Source: Epiperipatus broadwayi
Taxonomy: Eukaryota; Onychophora; Udeonychophora; Euonychophora; Peripatidae
Length of the DNA stretch: 64,000 nt
Reading direction: 5' to 3'
Assembly (NCBI GenBank): GCA_028023455.1
Contig: JAQFVV010000072.1
Coordinates: 1,822,501-1,886,500 of the forward strand
Shown here: piece after piece, positions 1-12,359 of the stretch
Position numbering within the stretch: the stretch's first letter is position 1
How the letters are laid out: every line of letters starts with the position of its first letter
Notes under the pieces: generated by a model
Told to the model about the DNA's origin: nothing
The model's input: the letters and a program-made list of their open reading frames with translations, nothing else
Database searches by the model: none
Made by a program: the position numbers and the translations under genes

Positions 1-621
1 TTAAAAAATCTTTTTCTCTCTAAATATATATAACTCTTTAATCATTAAAGATATGCCAATTATACACAAAAGGAAATTTTTCAAGTTAAATAAATATCGT
101 AAATTAAAGGCAGTACTTAAACTGTGAATTCGGAGAAAGCATTAAAAATATTAAGTATATTTAAACATTGCATTAAAGTTGGATTTAATATTTTTGGTAT
201 GTTTTCCCCTTATATATACGATACTAGTATTGTCTTTTAATTTACAAATTCCGACGATGGAGTAGTCAGAATTATTTACAAGTTAAATATCACACATCTC
301 TGTCAAAAATATTATCAGTTTATTCAGAAATTGATATGATGCAATTTCTCTTTGCACACTCACCTTTCAAACCTACACATCTCTCTATTTCCATTTCTTT
401 ACTCCTTTTTATGTTTATAATACCGTTCAATATATTCTTCTGATTTTTTTTACTACTGTATTCTCAATATAGCCCCCTCTCTGCAATACACCAAATTCTT
501 ATTTATATTCATCCATACCTGTTACACAAACATTCACAGTTGAATTACTGCATTCCAAATTGTTTACACCTATTACATTCAAACAATGCATTTATTTTTT
601 AAATCCTTAGTATTTAAATTT
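1..621. other. AT-rich stretch without recognisable feature
   Basis: No coding signature, RNA gene or clear repeat was seen. The composition is typical of the intergenic or intronic background here. Confidence 0.5.
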
Positions 622-690
622 CCATTCTCAAACAGATTTCTGGCTCTTGCCTTTATCAATGAGGTGTATGATTCAATGCTGGAAAAAATG
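622..690 (-). repeat. Decayed F1 hammerhead-ribozyme repeat remnant
   Basis: On the minus strand the order CACCTCA, TTGATAA, a short hairpin region, GAAAT and CTGTTTGAG follows the F1 ribozyme seen at 27146-27208. The core CTGANGA is mutated to TTGATAA, so cleavage is not expected. Flanking unit sequence is too decayed to delimit. Confidence 0.35.
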
Positions 691-1741
691 CAGACATGTA
701 TCCAGCAACTGCTATTAATTCCATTTTACCTATCAAGCTGAAAATCTGAAATTCAAATCACTCATATTGTTAAATCTAGGAATTTCATTATTAATATAGT
801 AACAATGTTTCCTTTTCTCTTTATGTTTCGTTTCCCTGTCTCTTTATATTTCTCTTTTAGTTTAGTAATTTATCTATTCATTTGCCCTACTTCTTATAAC
901 TGTAGGCCCAGTTTAATCTCTTTTAAATTCTTCCACATATATCATTTCTTGTTTTATTCAACTATCAAATAAACAGAGATGTTCTTTGAAGGTAGGGAAA
1001 ATTTCTTAGTATTTCCACCAACATCCATTGATTAAATTGAATTTTGTATGATGAGAAATATTAAGATGGCTGAGGTTGAAAATAATTTTGTGGACATAAA
1101 TAATGAATACAAGTGGGATTAAAGAAAAAAAAATGGCATGAAAGAGGGGGGGGGGTCACTTCAAGCAAATTAGAATAAAAATAAACTGACAGTTACATAA
1201 GAATACTAACAAAATCACATTAACATTTCCATATGCTTCCAAGAATAGATATCATCACTTTTACCTAACGCGATTTAATATTAATTTGAATAATCAATAG
1301 ATACTAGTTGGTATAATGCTAGAATAAAAATATTATACATCTTTATTCCACTTAGTGAAAGCAAATGGTTCCCCAAAAGCTTATTGTTAAGCAAGAATAT
1401 CATATAAATAACAAGTAGTTATAATGATTTCCTATAGAAAAAAATTAGCTGGTTACTCCAGCTAAAAATTACATTATAAGCTGTGAACAAACAACTTAAC
1501 CTAATATATATATATATATATAGTAAGTGTAAACTGTGATGTCTATTATGTAAGTATGCACTTAAAATATAGATGTATGTATATAATATAACTTAAATCT
1601 ATGCGAAAAAAAACCACTTAAAGTTGTTCTTTCCAGTAATCCATTCATCAATCATAATTACCCAGTTTTCTGAATCATCAATTACTTATTCTGTTCCATT
1701 ATTATCTTCTAAATCTTTTGACGATCTCGGTTTTATTATAG
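691..1741. other. No recognisable gene; short simple repeats
   Basis: It contains a G-run near 1145-1154 and a (TA)n microsatellite at about 1504-1521. Nothing coding or repetitive at larger scale was recognised. Confidence 0.5.
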
Positions 1742-1819
1742 GATGTACCAGATGATGCCGAGGTTGTCCAAAGAAAAAGTTTAGAATGGATGGTTGATGT
1801 GTTTTTTGGAATACCGTGA
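1742..1819 (+). CDS. Candidate exon or coding remnant of unknown family
   Basis: A plausible splice acceptor (TTATTATAG) precedes an open frame beginning DVPDDAEVVQRKSLEWM. It continues to a TGA at 1817. The residues look protein-like (acidic start, amphipathic middle) and codon use is less AT-biased than the surroundings. A GT that could serve as donor lies at 1793 (after ATG); splicing there would join it in phase 0 to the exon candidate at 1968. I do not recognise the family. It could equally be a coding fossil of a mobile element. Confidence 0.3.
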   Translation, partial: DVPDDAEVVQRKSLEWMVDVFFGIP

Positions 1820-1967
1820 TTTAGGAATATTTGGATCCACCTACGATGGTTTGAGCACTTTGCTTTATTTTGTCTTTGTTTTTAAAAATAGTGATGACAA
1901 TAAATGTAAATAAGCCCATAAAAGAATAGATATCACAATTTCCTTTTATTGTTTCTATCCATTTCAG

Positions 1968-2037
1968 TTTCCAAGCTCAGATGTTGTTGGTTTTTTTATG
2001 GTCATATTAGTTGCTGCCATAATTCTAATTAGAAAAT
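1968..2037 (+). CDS. Candidate exon encoding a transmembrane segment
   Basis: The block is bounded by a strong acceptor (CCATTTCAG) and a strong donor (GTAAGTA). The 70-nt exon has one open frame with a run of about 17 hydrophobic residues (VVGFFMVILVAAIILI) followed by RK. This is the pattern of a single membrane span with a positive stop-transfer flank. The preceding candidate exon ends about 150 bp upstream on the same strand, giving a short intron. The family is not recognised. Splice-site strength plus the membrane-like peptide are the only evidence, and AT-rich DNA often encodes hydrophobic residues by chance. Confidence 0.4.
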
Positions 2038-2044
2038 GTAAGTA

Positions 2045-2760
2045 GTTATAAATTTTTTAACAGAATTTCTAGAGAAAAAAAAGGATTTTAACTGTCCAAA
2101 AGTACAGAAAAATGGACAAGTAAGTGAAAGAAAACTAGCAGATAACAATTTTTTGTGTTCTGAGCAAATGTTTCTCACTGTATTGGAAAAAAAAAATCTA
2201 TATTGATGTTTTATTTTTTTAAAAAATTTGTACTACAATATTATAATACTTACATGAAATTATTTAGAATTTTAAACAAATGTTTAATAACAACTTATTT
2301 AATTCATCATAAAAACTTACTTATTATTAGTGTAAGAGCAGTAAAATTAGCATAAAGTACATATATCAAAACCTAATTGCAGTTAACTTCAAAAAAATTA
2401 TTCTGACATATTAAAAAAAAAAGTATCTAACACATTATGTTTGCATATTGTAATCCAATATGAAAGGTTTTTATTAATAATATGTATTATGCAGATCTAC
2501 ACTTTATATACAAATATGCTTGCTCTGGCAATTTTTTTGCACTGATGATGTCACATTTTTTAAAGTGCAGCAATCATTTTCTTTAAAAACGACATAATTT
2601 TTTTTAGATTAGTGCAGTACTTACAAAAGCAGGGATACAAACTATTTAAATAAATATTAAAGATGTGAATCTTTTTCAGTTTATTTGTATTATATTTTTA
2701 TCATATAAAATTTATTAAGTACATAATAACTACTCTTTCTTATTGCATTGCCAAATGTAT
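2045..2760. other. AT-rich stretch without recognisable feature
   Basis: Homopolymer A/T runs only. No coding or structured signal was seen. Confidence 0.5.
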
Positions 2761-2761
2761 A

Positions 2762-2997
2762 CCATATAATACTAAATCATCCATGCACTTTACTACTATT
2801 ACACAATGCTTTATTTACCACCCTCTTTTACAGTTTACAGTTTCGATTGTCCCAGCAATCTTCTTCAGAACCTTAGAAGATATAAAAGTTCCGAAAAAGA
2901 TTGCTGGGGCAATCGAAACTGCAAACTATAATAGAGGTGGTAAATAAAGCATTGTGTAACAGGAGTAAAGTGCATGGATGATTTAGTATTATATAGT
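2762..2997. repeat. F4 foldback element (inverted repeat, ~110-bp arms)
   Basis: Left arm 2762-2870 and right arm 2889-2997 are nearly perfect reverse complements, separated by about 18 bp. Each arm ends internally in the F4 hairpin: on the minus strand CTGAAGA, stem GATTG/CAATC, GAAAC; on the plus strand the same with CCGAAAA in place of CTGAAGA. No open frame is present. It resembles a MITE-like foldback or a head-to-head pair of short non-autonomous insertions. Confidence 0.75.
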
Positions 2998-2999
2998 AA

Positions 3000-4074
3000 A
3001 TGCATAATATATGCAATTTTGCTCACATTTTTTTAAAATCAATAATACATTTTATATTAACAGTTTTTTGGTGAACATTCGCTACTCTAAAACAAATTAT
3101 AAGATGTTTTAAAATTGAGCAAATAGATTGACGTTATTTTTAATGTAGATAATTAAATTACAAAACGATTATTGCAATTTGTGTCACAAGCAAAATACTG
3201 TTGATAAAAAATTTAATCCATTAAAGTAAGGAAATACATATACAGTTTTTAAATTAATATATACATTTTAAAATTTAATACTGTTTTAATATATAAAGTT
3301 GTTAAAGTATGATTTTGATTATTTATTATACTAAATGAAACACTTTTTGGCTTAGTAATCATTAACAATGAACATCTTTAATTTGAAGATGTCATTAAGG
3401 AAGTATTGAGTGTCTTGTAAGGACACTGGTTAAAAATAAAATAATGTATACTGTACTATCATTGTATAAATAAGTTTAAATCAAAATATTGCATACAACA
3501 CTAATATTGTGTACTGTATTGTATATCATTAATAAATTGTACTGTGCAATTTCAGGATGAAAGTCGTTATTTTGCTTTTAGATATATAGCGTAAATGTAT
3601 GACATCATCAGTCTTATAAAAAGGCCGCCAAAATATTTAAGAAAAAAATTTTTTTTTTAAATTAAGATTGTTAGAGTGAATAATTAATTGTAAACCAAAA
3701 TAGTGGTTACAAATTAATGATGGTGATTATTGTGAATCCTTGCATAAAGACCAAGGGTTAAGAAGGGTATAAGTCTAATTGTAAAACATGATAAATGCGC
3801 ACATTTACGCAAAAAAAAAAAGTTTGCAATTTTGACCGCAATAGCGCGCAAACCGTATATGTCACACTTCGGGTCTTTTTTCTTTATCTTCGCCATTTTT
3901 CTATCTTTTTGTACGTCTAAAAATTTTTTCTGTGTGATGAAAATTAGATTTTTTATAGCAATTTTTGTAAAGTACGTTATTAAAATTTTATAATTTTTTT
4001 TTCTTTCTAGATTTTATCAACGTATAAAAAAATTATCCACACAAATAACTTCTTTCACCGCTGAACATAATTTT
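3000..4074. other. AT-rich stretch without recognisable gene
   Basis: There is an isolated GC-richer patch at about 3790-3900 (with GCGCGCAAACC), but no repeat partner or coding frame was found for it. It might be the flank or end of the piggyBac remnant that follows. Confidence 0.4.
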
Positions 4075-4425
4075 GATTGATTCTGATGAAGACTTTTCTG
4101 TTGATGTGTTTGATTCTGAGGTTTCATCGTATTTCTCCATTAGCCATGAGTATTTTTTATAGGAAATTATGATATTTGCACTGAAAGCAATAGGTATGTT
4201 TCAGAGTGGAAGGCATTACCGAAGTAGGTTGATTTGTCACCCGATGAGTTGAATGCATTTTTTGGTATGGTTATTCATGATTGTACTATATCACGCATAC
4301 CAAAACTAAAATTTATTTGGTCTAAAAAATGAATATTTGCATCAACTGGTACTTACTAACTTGCTAGAGTTATGACCCGAGATCGATTTTTTGGTATTCT
4401 AAATAATTTACGATGCCCCCCAATG
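4075..4425 (+). pseudogene. piggyBac-type transposase fragment (PGBD4-like), degenerate
   Basis: Pieces in shifting frames match the N-terminal half of piggyBac transposases. An acidic stretch with repeated D/E/S (about 4075-4130) is followed by LSPDELNAFFGMVIHDC (from about 4233), then IPKLKFIW and MTRDRFFGILNNLRCP (about 4372-4420). The last two correspond to the family's yWs...mpRdrF..il..Lhf.d block. A TGA interrupts the frame after the Trp-Ser-Lys part and frames shift. The catalytic Asp-rich core is missing, so this is a dead 5' fragment. No intact terminal repeats could be located. Confidence 0.6.
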
Positions 4426-4510
4426 CTGAATCAACAGTCATCATCATCATCTCCCACTGATATATAATAATTGCTTGTAATTCCTTTGGGTTATTTATTT
4501 TATTTTATTT

Positions 4511-4868
4511 ACTGTTTTTATTCATTTCATTGTAGATAAGTTTTTAATTACTTTGAAACATACTTTGCTATTATGATCTCCTGTGAAATAATGCATAATT
4601 TAGCTCACCCTCATGATATTCCAATAATATAGTAATTATTTTTTACATGCATAACTTAGAATTTACTATGTTTTTATTCATTTTATTTTAGAAACAAATT
4701 TTTAATTTATTTCATCACATACTATGTTTTTATTCATTTCATTGTAGATAAGTTTTTAATTACTTTGAAACATATTTGCTATTATGGTCTCATGTGAAAT
4801 AATGCTAATTTAGCTCACCGATGATTTTTCAATAATATAGTAATTATTTTTTACCCCCATAACTTACA
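4511..4868. repeat. Direct duplication of ~148 bp, period ~210 bp
   Basis: Copy one (4511-4658) and copy two (4721-4868) share the same series of blocks: TTTTTATTCATTTCATTGTA, ACTTTGAAACATA, TTTAGCTCACC and TAATTATTTTTTAC. The spacer contains a diverged third piece. The array directly follows the piggyBac fragment and may belong to its non-coding part. Confidence 0.7.
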
Positions 4869-4869
4869 C

Positions 4870-5790
4870 TTTACTAAAGTTATTACTGTTATTTTTTTTT
4901 TTTTCACCCACCACACTAACCCTTCTTATTTAAAAACCCCCCAGGGCGGGGAGGAAAAAAAACCACCTGCAAAAAAAAAAAGTAATAGGGTGGGTGTAAA
5001 AAAACGAAACTGAAATTATCACATTCTGCCACATTACACCAACAAACTGTAACTCAGGTAGGTCATGTTATATATTATTTTTTTCTGCATTTTATGACGA
5101 ATGTGATGAAGCTGTCTATGAAATTGTAATTTTAGGTTATACCTTTCAAAATTGAGTTTGTGAACCAATGTAAAAATAAAGATTTTAAAAATATGAAAAA
5201 TATCCTTTTTTTTTAATTATTTTTTGTGGTAATGACTACTTTATCAGCTTTATAACATTCTTTCATATTTGCACTTTATAAAAATGTATATATATATATA
5301 TTTATTTATTGTAATAAATTAGACATTTCATTTAAAATTGTATGTCCTGTAATTTTTTCTGGTAATTCAAAATGGCCATTCAGGTCTCTAAAGGTTAATT
5401 CATGATTATTTTTTGATCACAAAATATTAGTTTAACCCAAGATATTCCAATACTTTGTAATAATAATAAAAAAAATGCTCAACAAGTATTTTTATATTTG
5501 CTGCTCTAAAAACGTGCTATTAATTAAAAAAACAAAAAAAAACAAAATCTAAACTATATTATTAACTGAACAAAATCAAATGTAATTAAAGAGGGTGCTG
5601 CAGTTTATGAAAGAAGTTTATGTATGGACAGCAAGGAAGGCAATTCATAAATTAGTTTTTCTATTTTAAATTACTATATGTGCATGTGTTATAAAAATGA
5701 CAATTTGTTTATATATTTAATATCATTTTTTTTTTTTTATGGTTTGTTCTTAATATAAACATGTAGCATAGCATTACAATTTTTTATTTA
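4870..5790. other. No gene; short GC-richer inverted patch
   Basis: Around 4908-5000 a CCCACC/GGGTGG-flanked patch with CCCCCC and GGGCGGGG interrupts otherwise AT-rich DNA. The ends CACCCACC and GGTGGGTG are reverse complements. Nothing coding was recognised to 5790. Confidence 0.4.
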
Positions 5791-5799
5791 ATATATAGA

Positions 5800-6230
5800 G
5801 GTTTGAACTCAGACTTTCACACTACTCTCAACCATCCATGCTATCTCATATCGCTGATACACTTGATCATACACATGTCAAAAAGACAAATAATCACCGA
5901 TATACATATTTCATGCTAAACCAGCACTTGTCAGTTGGTCCAGATTATAATCTCCACACATATATACAATCAAAGCTCAGCTTATATTAAGATAAACAAT
6001 CTTCATACTTTAATGGCCAGGCTTCAAACTACACCACCCCACAACTCTTCAGTCATCCATTTCATTGAAAATCTGATGATGGAATGCTCAAAGACTCACC
6101 TTAGTGCCAACTTTCTTATCGTACCCATGTTGATCACAAGTCACTCTGACCCCTCATGTGCAGGACATAGTCCATTTACATACATATATGAGGGACAGTT
6201 GAACCAATATGTATTAAAAGTACTCACATA
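5800..6230 (-). mobile_element. F3 retrozyme-like repeat, single decayed copy
   Basis: On the minus strand this matches the F3 unit of 20.4 and 51.4 kb over about 400 bp. The hammerhead at 5898-5939 has CCAA, CTGACAA, stem II GTGCT/AGCAT, GAA, ATATGTAT and A. G8 of the core is mutated to A (CTGACAA instead of CTGANGA), so it should be inactive. An ORF in this region (5935-6231 plus) is an accidental frame in the repeat. Confidence 0.65.
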
Positions 6231-6234
6231 ACAA

Positions 6235-6655
6235 AGTGATAAAAATGCGTTGACCTGATTTTGATTTTTTAATAATTATATTTTTTCATAAATAAATGTG
6301 CTGTGACAATTATAGCCTTTGTATATATTTTTGCTATGCTAAATATAAAGTTTTTGAACATGGTGATTTGAAAAAAAAACCACCCAATTTTACCATAGTA
6401 AATTAAAGGTAAAATATTTTTTATACTTCACTTCAACATTTTAAGCCACTTTTCTACTTAAAAAAATTACAAAGATATGTAAATGTTCACATCTAATTTT
6501 TTAAAGACTTTTTTGAAGGTATCTATGTGAAATGTACAGTTCAGATATCTTTCCAAAAAAATCGATCTTTCAAATAGCTAGAATAATCAAGATACCAATC
6601 CAAAATAGTCATATTTTGAGAGTGAATTTTTGCACAGTGATTAAGTTCCGTAACA
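6235..6655. other. AT-rich stretch without recognisable feature
   Basis: Nothing supported beyond homopolymer runs. Confidence 0.5.
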
Positions 6656-6689
6656 TTTATCATCTTTAACAAAATATATTTTGTTTTTC

Positions 6690-6900
6690 ACACATCTGCA
6701 GTCAATCAATCAACCAATAGTATTCTGTTCCAAGAACAGGACCAGGGAGTAGTCACACCGCCAATTCATCCATTCCCCTACCCTGTTCTCCTCATTGTCT
6801 AGCTTTTCAAATCCACATAACTCTTTCCATCTCTTATATTATCCTGGAATGTCAATCTTTTCTGACCTTTCTTCTTATCTCAACTCACCATTCCCACAAA
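6690..6900 (-). pseudogene. Possible non-LTR retrotransposon 3'-end remnant
   Basis: This segment is GC-richer than its surroundings. In minus frames it reads KRLTFQDNIRDG followed by a Trp-containing stretch (EWMNWRCDYS). This loosely resembles the RP.RW.D.I...A..R..W tail found at the C-terminus of jockey/RTE-type reverse transcriptases. The homology is weak and frames shift. It could alternatively be the tail of another interspersed repeat. Confidence 0.3.
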
Positions 6901-6904
6901 AAAA

Positions 6905-7670
6905 AATCTTCCAAATTATATTTTCTTTTTAATATATGTCCAATCTAGTTTCTCTTTATATATATAAAGTAAATTATTTAAATTTATCCCTTTTGCTCAT
7001 GCTTGTCTTCAAATTATTATAAAGCAAATTGATTTAATATGATGTCATAAAATGGAAAGTAATTGCCGATTCTATTATTCAAGCATGATCAAACATGGAA
7101 TGCTGACATTCTACCAAAATTTCTAATTTTTCTTATGCAATAAATACTCAAATATCATTTCTAAGTAAATTTAAAGTGTAGAGGATATCTTGTGCATATT
7201 ACATTTATAATACATAAACCCAATTCACTTGAGAATAGTAATAATATATATATTTTTTTGAAATTCTGATATTATGTATTCTAGTTTTTTTAAAAATCTG
7301 ATTAGTAGCAAAGTAATTGTATCATAATAACGTTTTCTAATTCATCCTCTCTAAATAAAAATCATTCACAAATAATTTTTTATGGAAATATTTAGCAGTT
7401 GCTAGAAATGTAGCGAATGCACTAATATAAATAAATAGTAAATAAATTCAAAAATATCAAACAAACACAGTTTTGTATTTTAAAAATAGCCCACGGGAGT
7501 ATATATTTGCATGTTATAATAGTATATATAATAAATCAAGATTTGCAAAGAAGTCTGTGCGTAGTTTGTTGTATATATATTTAAATAAAGAGTACTAACA
7601 CATTCTTCTTTGCCCTTTACAAATGCAAATACAATATTTTATTATTCCAAATTTTCAAAAAAAATACCCG
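6905..7670. other. AT-rich stretch without recognisable feature
   Basis: Nothing supported. Scattered (TA)n and A/T runs. Confidence 0.5.
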
Positions 7671-7671
7671 A

Positions 7672-7710
7672 TAGTTTTGAATGACCAACAGACGTCTTCA
7701 GAACATTAAT
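7672..7710 (-). repeat. F4 hammerhead-like hairpin, single copy
   Basis: On the minus strand: TTCTGAAGA, a hairpin region, then CAAAACTATC. This matches the F4 pattern CTGANGA-A-stem-GAAAC, with G of GAAA lost and stem II weakened. A run of ten C lies just after it (7731-7740). Confidence 0.4.
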
Positions 7711-7977
7711 ATTACAAAGTATTATCTATCCCCCCCCCCCAAATATATTGTCTAGTCATATACCATATAACTGAGAATAACACTATTCAAATTACCATTT
7801 ATGGTATCACTATCTGAAAATAATAATTCTTTCTTACATAATCAATTAAATAATTTTACAGTTCTTGAAACTGCAACAATATTCCTATAAGCTACTCAAT
7901 TAGTGGAAAAAATATCAGGACAACTTCTTTCTACTATATAAATACATAAAAGCAGTCCTTAATTTAATAAAGATTAA

Positions 7978-8118
7978 AAGACGCTGAAACTCATTATCAT
8001 CATCAGTAAACTGCCTGCCGAAGGTATTCAAGATGACAAATCGAATAAATTCTACGAGTATGTGCCTGAAAGAAGCTCCCATACGATAGAATGGAAGGAC
8101 ATTAAAATTCATAAATCT
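7978..8118 (+). other. Unassigned GC-richer open frame
   Basis: After a stop at 7975 the plus frame is open and reads LPAEGIQDDKSNKFYEY then VPERSSHTIEWKDIKIHK, before running into poly-T/A. The composition is more protein-like than the flanks. The minus strand is open over the same bases, and no family is recognised. A possible donor follows GAAG at about 8021. It could be an exon or a transposon fossil. Confidence 0.2.
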
Positions 8119-8119
8119 T

Positions 8120-9655
8120 TTTTTATTTTATTTATGCAAAGAATAAACATTACGGGTTATAAATCTTTTTTTTTTTTTAATTCAAAGGCCTTAATTAATA
8201 AATACTACCCCCCCCCCTTATTATTTATCCATGTCAATATTAAAATTACTTTTTTTCCCCAAACGTTAAATGTATTTAATAAGTGAAATGTATATAAAAT
8301 TTAAATAACTTATTTTACTTGTTTCTAAAATATAAATCTTGGAAAAATGTAAAAAAAAAAAAAAAGATTTCACTTAATATTATTTACGAGATATTTAAAA
8401 CTTTCATTCCAATTACAACCACGCGCCATTCTAGAAGTGATATTTATAAAGACATTCCCACGCCTAAGAGTGGTGAATAAGCTAATTTATATAACAAGTC
8501 GTAATGCGACTAGTTGACGGATATTTTAATATCAGTTTATTTATAATTTAGTCTGTTGTGGGAGTATTGTTATATATTTATTATTATGATTACTTGCTAG
8601 CCTATGGTATGTGTATTATTTACGAGGAATGTTAGAGATGTTAAAACAATCTTATGTTTTAAAGGGAGAACATTAAATAAAATTTTTACAGAATAATACT
8701 TTGATATCCACATAAAAGCCCGTTCCACGTGGCTAATTATTTAGTAATTCCGCTTACTGAGATGTGTCAGTATGTATTTGTAAATTATATATTAATAAAG
8801 CAATTGTCAAGTTTAAAACTAGCCAATTTCCATTCAATTCTCAATCTCATAATTTTGAGATAATTAAGTTAGTTTAATAAGTCTGAGCGACATCATATAT
8901 AAGATTTTTGCTTTCGTGAACAGTGGAAATTTAGTAGAATCTGGGAAGGTTTGAACTAGATCTGCAAAATAGCTCTCTACACTAAAAAGTGAGAATTCAA
9001 TCCAGAGTAAAGTTGAAACAAATAAAATCTATCATTGGTAGATTAGATTCTTTCACTATTGATTTTATTTCTTTGCAGGGTTGATAATGATCAAGGAAAT
9101 ATAACTCCCAAGTTGTAAAACTTAGCTATAAATTATTTAAGTGTGAAAAAGTACTTGCTTTGATCATTATCACAAATGAGATTTATGTTAGTATATGTAC
9201 AGTACTATTAAAAATGTGGTAAAATCAGTGTGTGTGTCAAAGCACATAAACATAAACATTATATTTTGTCATTTACGGGTCTTTATTCTCCATAGGGATT
9301 CAAATAATGTGTCAACATATGGTCATATATGTATATTTACGAATGCATATATTTTCATATATATTTAAGAATGTATCTATGATTTTTCTTGTATGTACGT
9401 GTATGTGTAACAACTCTCAGTCCTCCTATATATCTCAAATGTATCATTACAACATATATATATTTATATCAAAAAGCATGCAAGATGAAATGTATAATGG
9501 AGATATAAGATTATTTTGATAATATGCTTAAGACAATCTAATAACAACAATAAATTACTTAGTTCCTTAGCTTACACAGTAGATGATAAAAGCATTTTAG
9601 GGTATTTTGAATTTTAGGCCATTGACTTTTATAGTAAAATAAAACTGCAATACTT
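8120..9655. other. No recognisable gene
   Basis: AT-rich sequence with C-runs near 8208-8216 and poly-A near 8351-8365. No coding or repeat family was identified. Confidence 0.5.
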
Positions 9656-9661
9656 CCAGCT

Positions 9662-9716
9662 TTGAATCCCAAGTCTCACTGATAAAGGCAACATCCAGAA
9701 ACTGGTCTGAGGATTT
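9662..9716 (+). ncRNA. F1-type hammerhead ribozyme remnant
   Basis: The motif order is kept: outer stem GAATCC/GGATTTC, inner stem CTCA/TGAG, core at 9679-9685, a stem II region, GAAAC at 9698-9702, ACTGGT stem III, and C at 9707 as the would-be cleavage residue. The core reads CTGATAA, so G8 is lost and activity is unlikely. No second unit copy was recognised. Confidence 0.5.
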
Positions 9717-9719
9717 CAG

Positions 9720-10585
9720 TGTACATCTATAAATCACTTATTACTTAACTTTAACTATAGATGGTATTAAAATAGAGAGCTGTTCTTGTTTTATCACAAT
9801 CTAATAACTAAGTCAAGAATCAGTATTTAATTTTCTACTAAAAGGCAATTCTAACAAAAGAAGCTGCAGGGATTAGAAAATTATTATTATGTAAACAAAA
9901 GATATGAGGCATATAAAAAGATTTAACAAGGTATAATGTTTAGTGCTTTAGTTGCCATTTCTGCACCTCAAATTCAAATCCAAGGTGGAATTTAATGGAC
10001 CCCCCCCCCCCCGAGCAAAAACTTCACTGACAGGTGCTACTTAAACAAAACATTTGTTCATTTAATTTTGGCTGATAAACAATTAATTATTATTAATTTG
10101 CCAGTATGCTTTCCCAGAATACTAAGATAATTATCAATGTTCTGAGTATAAATTAAACTATTACTAACAGCAGAAGATATTATTTGATTTGTTTATCATT
10201 TACATTTTTAAATTAAGACATTACATTTGTGTAAACCAAGAAGCCAACTTATACTAACATCTAATCTGAATTCTCACACACATATTACATCCCCCCTTTT
10301 TTTAAATATAAGTTTATACATGGAAAATATGCATATTAATATATAGGATAATGATTTATCCTTCACACACAAACATATGTATTATGAGAACATTTAAGCA
10401 TTCAATTTGGTCACTATTTAATTAAGATATAAAATGTTATACAGTAATTAAATAATGAAGTACAGTAAAGCAAGGATTATAGGATTAGATTCAGAGGAAA
10501 ATAAGCGAACGCCAACAAATCAAATTAGGTTCGAATTATACTCTCATTCATAATGTTATATGATGTAGCATTGTAATGTGTTAAT
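9720..10585. other. No recognisable gene
   Basis: Contains a 12-base C-run at about 10001-10012. No coding or structured signal was seen. Confidence 0.5.
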
Positions 10586-10589
10586 TAGT

Positions 10590-11930
10590 TCATTATATAT
10601 ATATTGAAACTATGACGGTCATATGAAAGCTAGGACGTATTTAAAATAAAAATAAAAAAAGCTATATTATTATTGTTTAATTTTTTTATATTTTTAATAT
10701 AATTAATAAAGAATTATAATTCATACTGGCTATGGATAAATAACCTGGTCAATACGTGAAGTGTGTGCCTGTTATAATGAATGGAGAATTATATTAAAAA
10801 AAAAACAAACATACACATCAATATTACAATATTTTATAAAATTATTATTGTAGCCACTTGGTATCTAGAGGAAATAAAAAAATATGTTTATTGTTCTAGA
10901 TTATTAAATAATCATTATTACAATTAAAAAAATTTTTTTCTTTGTATTATTTTTGTTTATGTAAATGAGTGGATTTATAAGAATGCTAGACATAAGATAG
11001 TAAAAGTAATAAAAATTTATAGATATGATTGACTGCTTTGTAAAACAGCATGATTTTGGATAAAAAGTAGAATAGAAAGAATACATTGAACTGAATAACT
11101 TTTTTTTTCAAATCTTCTGTTTTAAAATTGAACTGTGTAATAATCATAATATTTTAAGTGATCAGAAAGCAAAACCACGAATTGCTAAATTAATTTTAGA
11201 AGAAATTCCTCCTCTCATTTGTTACAATATTTTCCAGGGGATTGGATGATTTGATTAACAGGAAATAATCAAATTATACAACACAAATCTCTCTCTTCAA
11301 AACTGATGAAGTGAATTGTACCATACAAGTCTCTCTTCAAAATTAAAGAAAATCATAGCCTGGCAAGTATAGCATAAGACAAATCTTTCTTCAAAATTAA
11401 TAGATATATCATAACTTAGAATATTTTGATCAATAGAGAAACAAAAGAATAAAAAATATTATTCAAAAACAAAATCCGATATTGAAAGTTAATATTTATT
11501 AACAATAATTCCACTCAATTATTATTTCATCAGCTTCGAGGGATTACTGATAGACCCCAAGGAAACTAATACGTTAGGACAATTAGCCATTTTTACTCAG
11601 TATTGCACTATCCAGGGAGATAAAAAAAATAGTAATAATACATTTTTTAATCGATAAAAAAAAGTCATTTTCCGATGCCTTCTATATAAAGTATAATCTT
11701 AATATCGCTTTTGTTTAATAAAGTAAATAATAAAAAACAGATTAATTAATTAATGCTTAATATGCATATGCAAATCAGTTATAAAGGTTATTATTTTAGT
11801 TAAATTTTTTTGTTTTTTATTAATATGACAAATATATAAAAATATTTAATCAATAAACATGATTATATGTATCAACTTTTGCTATACTTTAAACATGCAT
11901 AACTGAAAGCAGAGCATATATATATATTTA
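10590..11930 (+). repeat. Segmental duplication, copy A (left part)
   Basis: This aligns collinearly with 39020-40920. Shared anchors include GGCTATGGATAA followed by ACCTGGTCAATA, TTTTATAAAATTAT, GAATACATTGAA and the CAGTAT(T/A)G-CACTATC region. Divergence is considerable with many small indels, so the duplication is old. The alignment resumes at 14030 after the Penelope-like insertion. Confidence 0.8.
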
Positions 11931-12064
11931 ATGGCTAAAAATGTCATACATCACGTGACTTAATTTAATAAGCTTGTAATTATAAAAAACTAAAGAGCAT
12001 GCAATAGCTCTAACAAACTTTATTGAAAAATGTCACAAGAGAAAGCATTTAAAAAATCTCTATC

Positions 12065-12140
12065 TAGAAATTATCCCTATCCTCAAACCGGTTTCATGTT
12101 TTTAGCAGTCCTCAGTGATGTGCTAAGATATTTCAGACAT
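12065..12140 (-). ncRNA. Hammerhead ribozyme (F1-type) of the Penelope-like element
   Basis: On the minus strand: CTGAGGA core (plus 12109-12115), GAAAC (12091-12095) and the self-complementary stem III ACCGGT (12087-12092). The would-be cleavage residue is U rather than C (GGTT), and stem II is poorly paired. Stem I has several mismatches. It is probably weak or inactive. Confidence 0.6.
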
Positions 12141-12359
12141 ACAGGGATAATTAAATATTATCAACTCTTAATGAGATGTACCTCTGCTTTTAGTTGTATT
12201 TTTATATTGGACTATTTCCAATATACATATATTAATATGTATTGAATGTCTTTAAAAAAATTTAATTTTATTTAAATATTCCAAATACATTCAACTGTTA
12301 GTAAAAGCACATCAAACAGGTTAGTATATGCACAACATTTCAAGAGATTAATCTCCCCT

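Noticed and set aside
3714-3896. 60-codon minus ORF with a basic start.
   Set aside because: No family resemblance, and composition matches translated AT-rich DNA.
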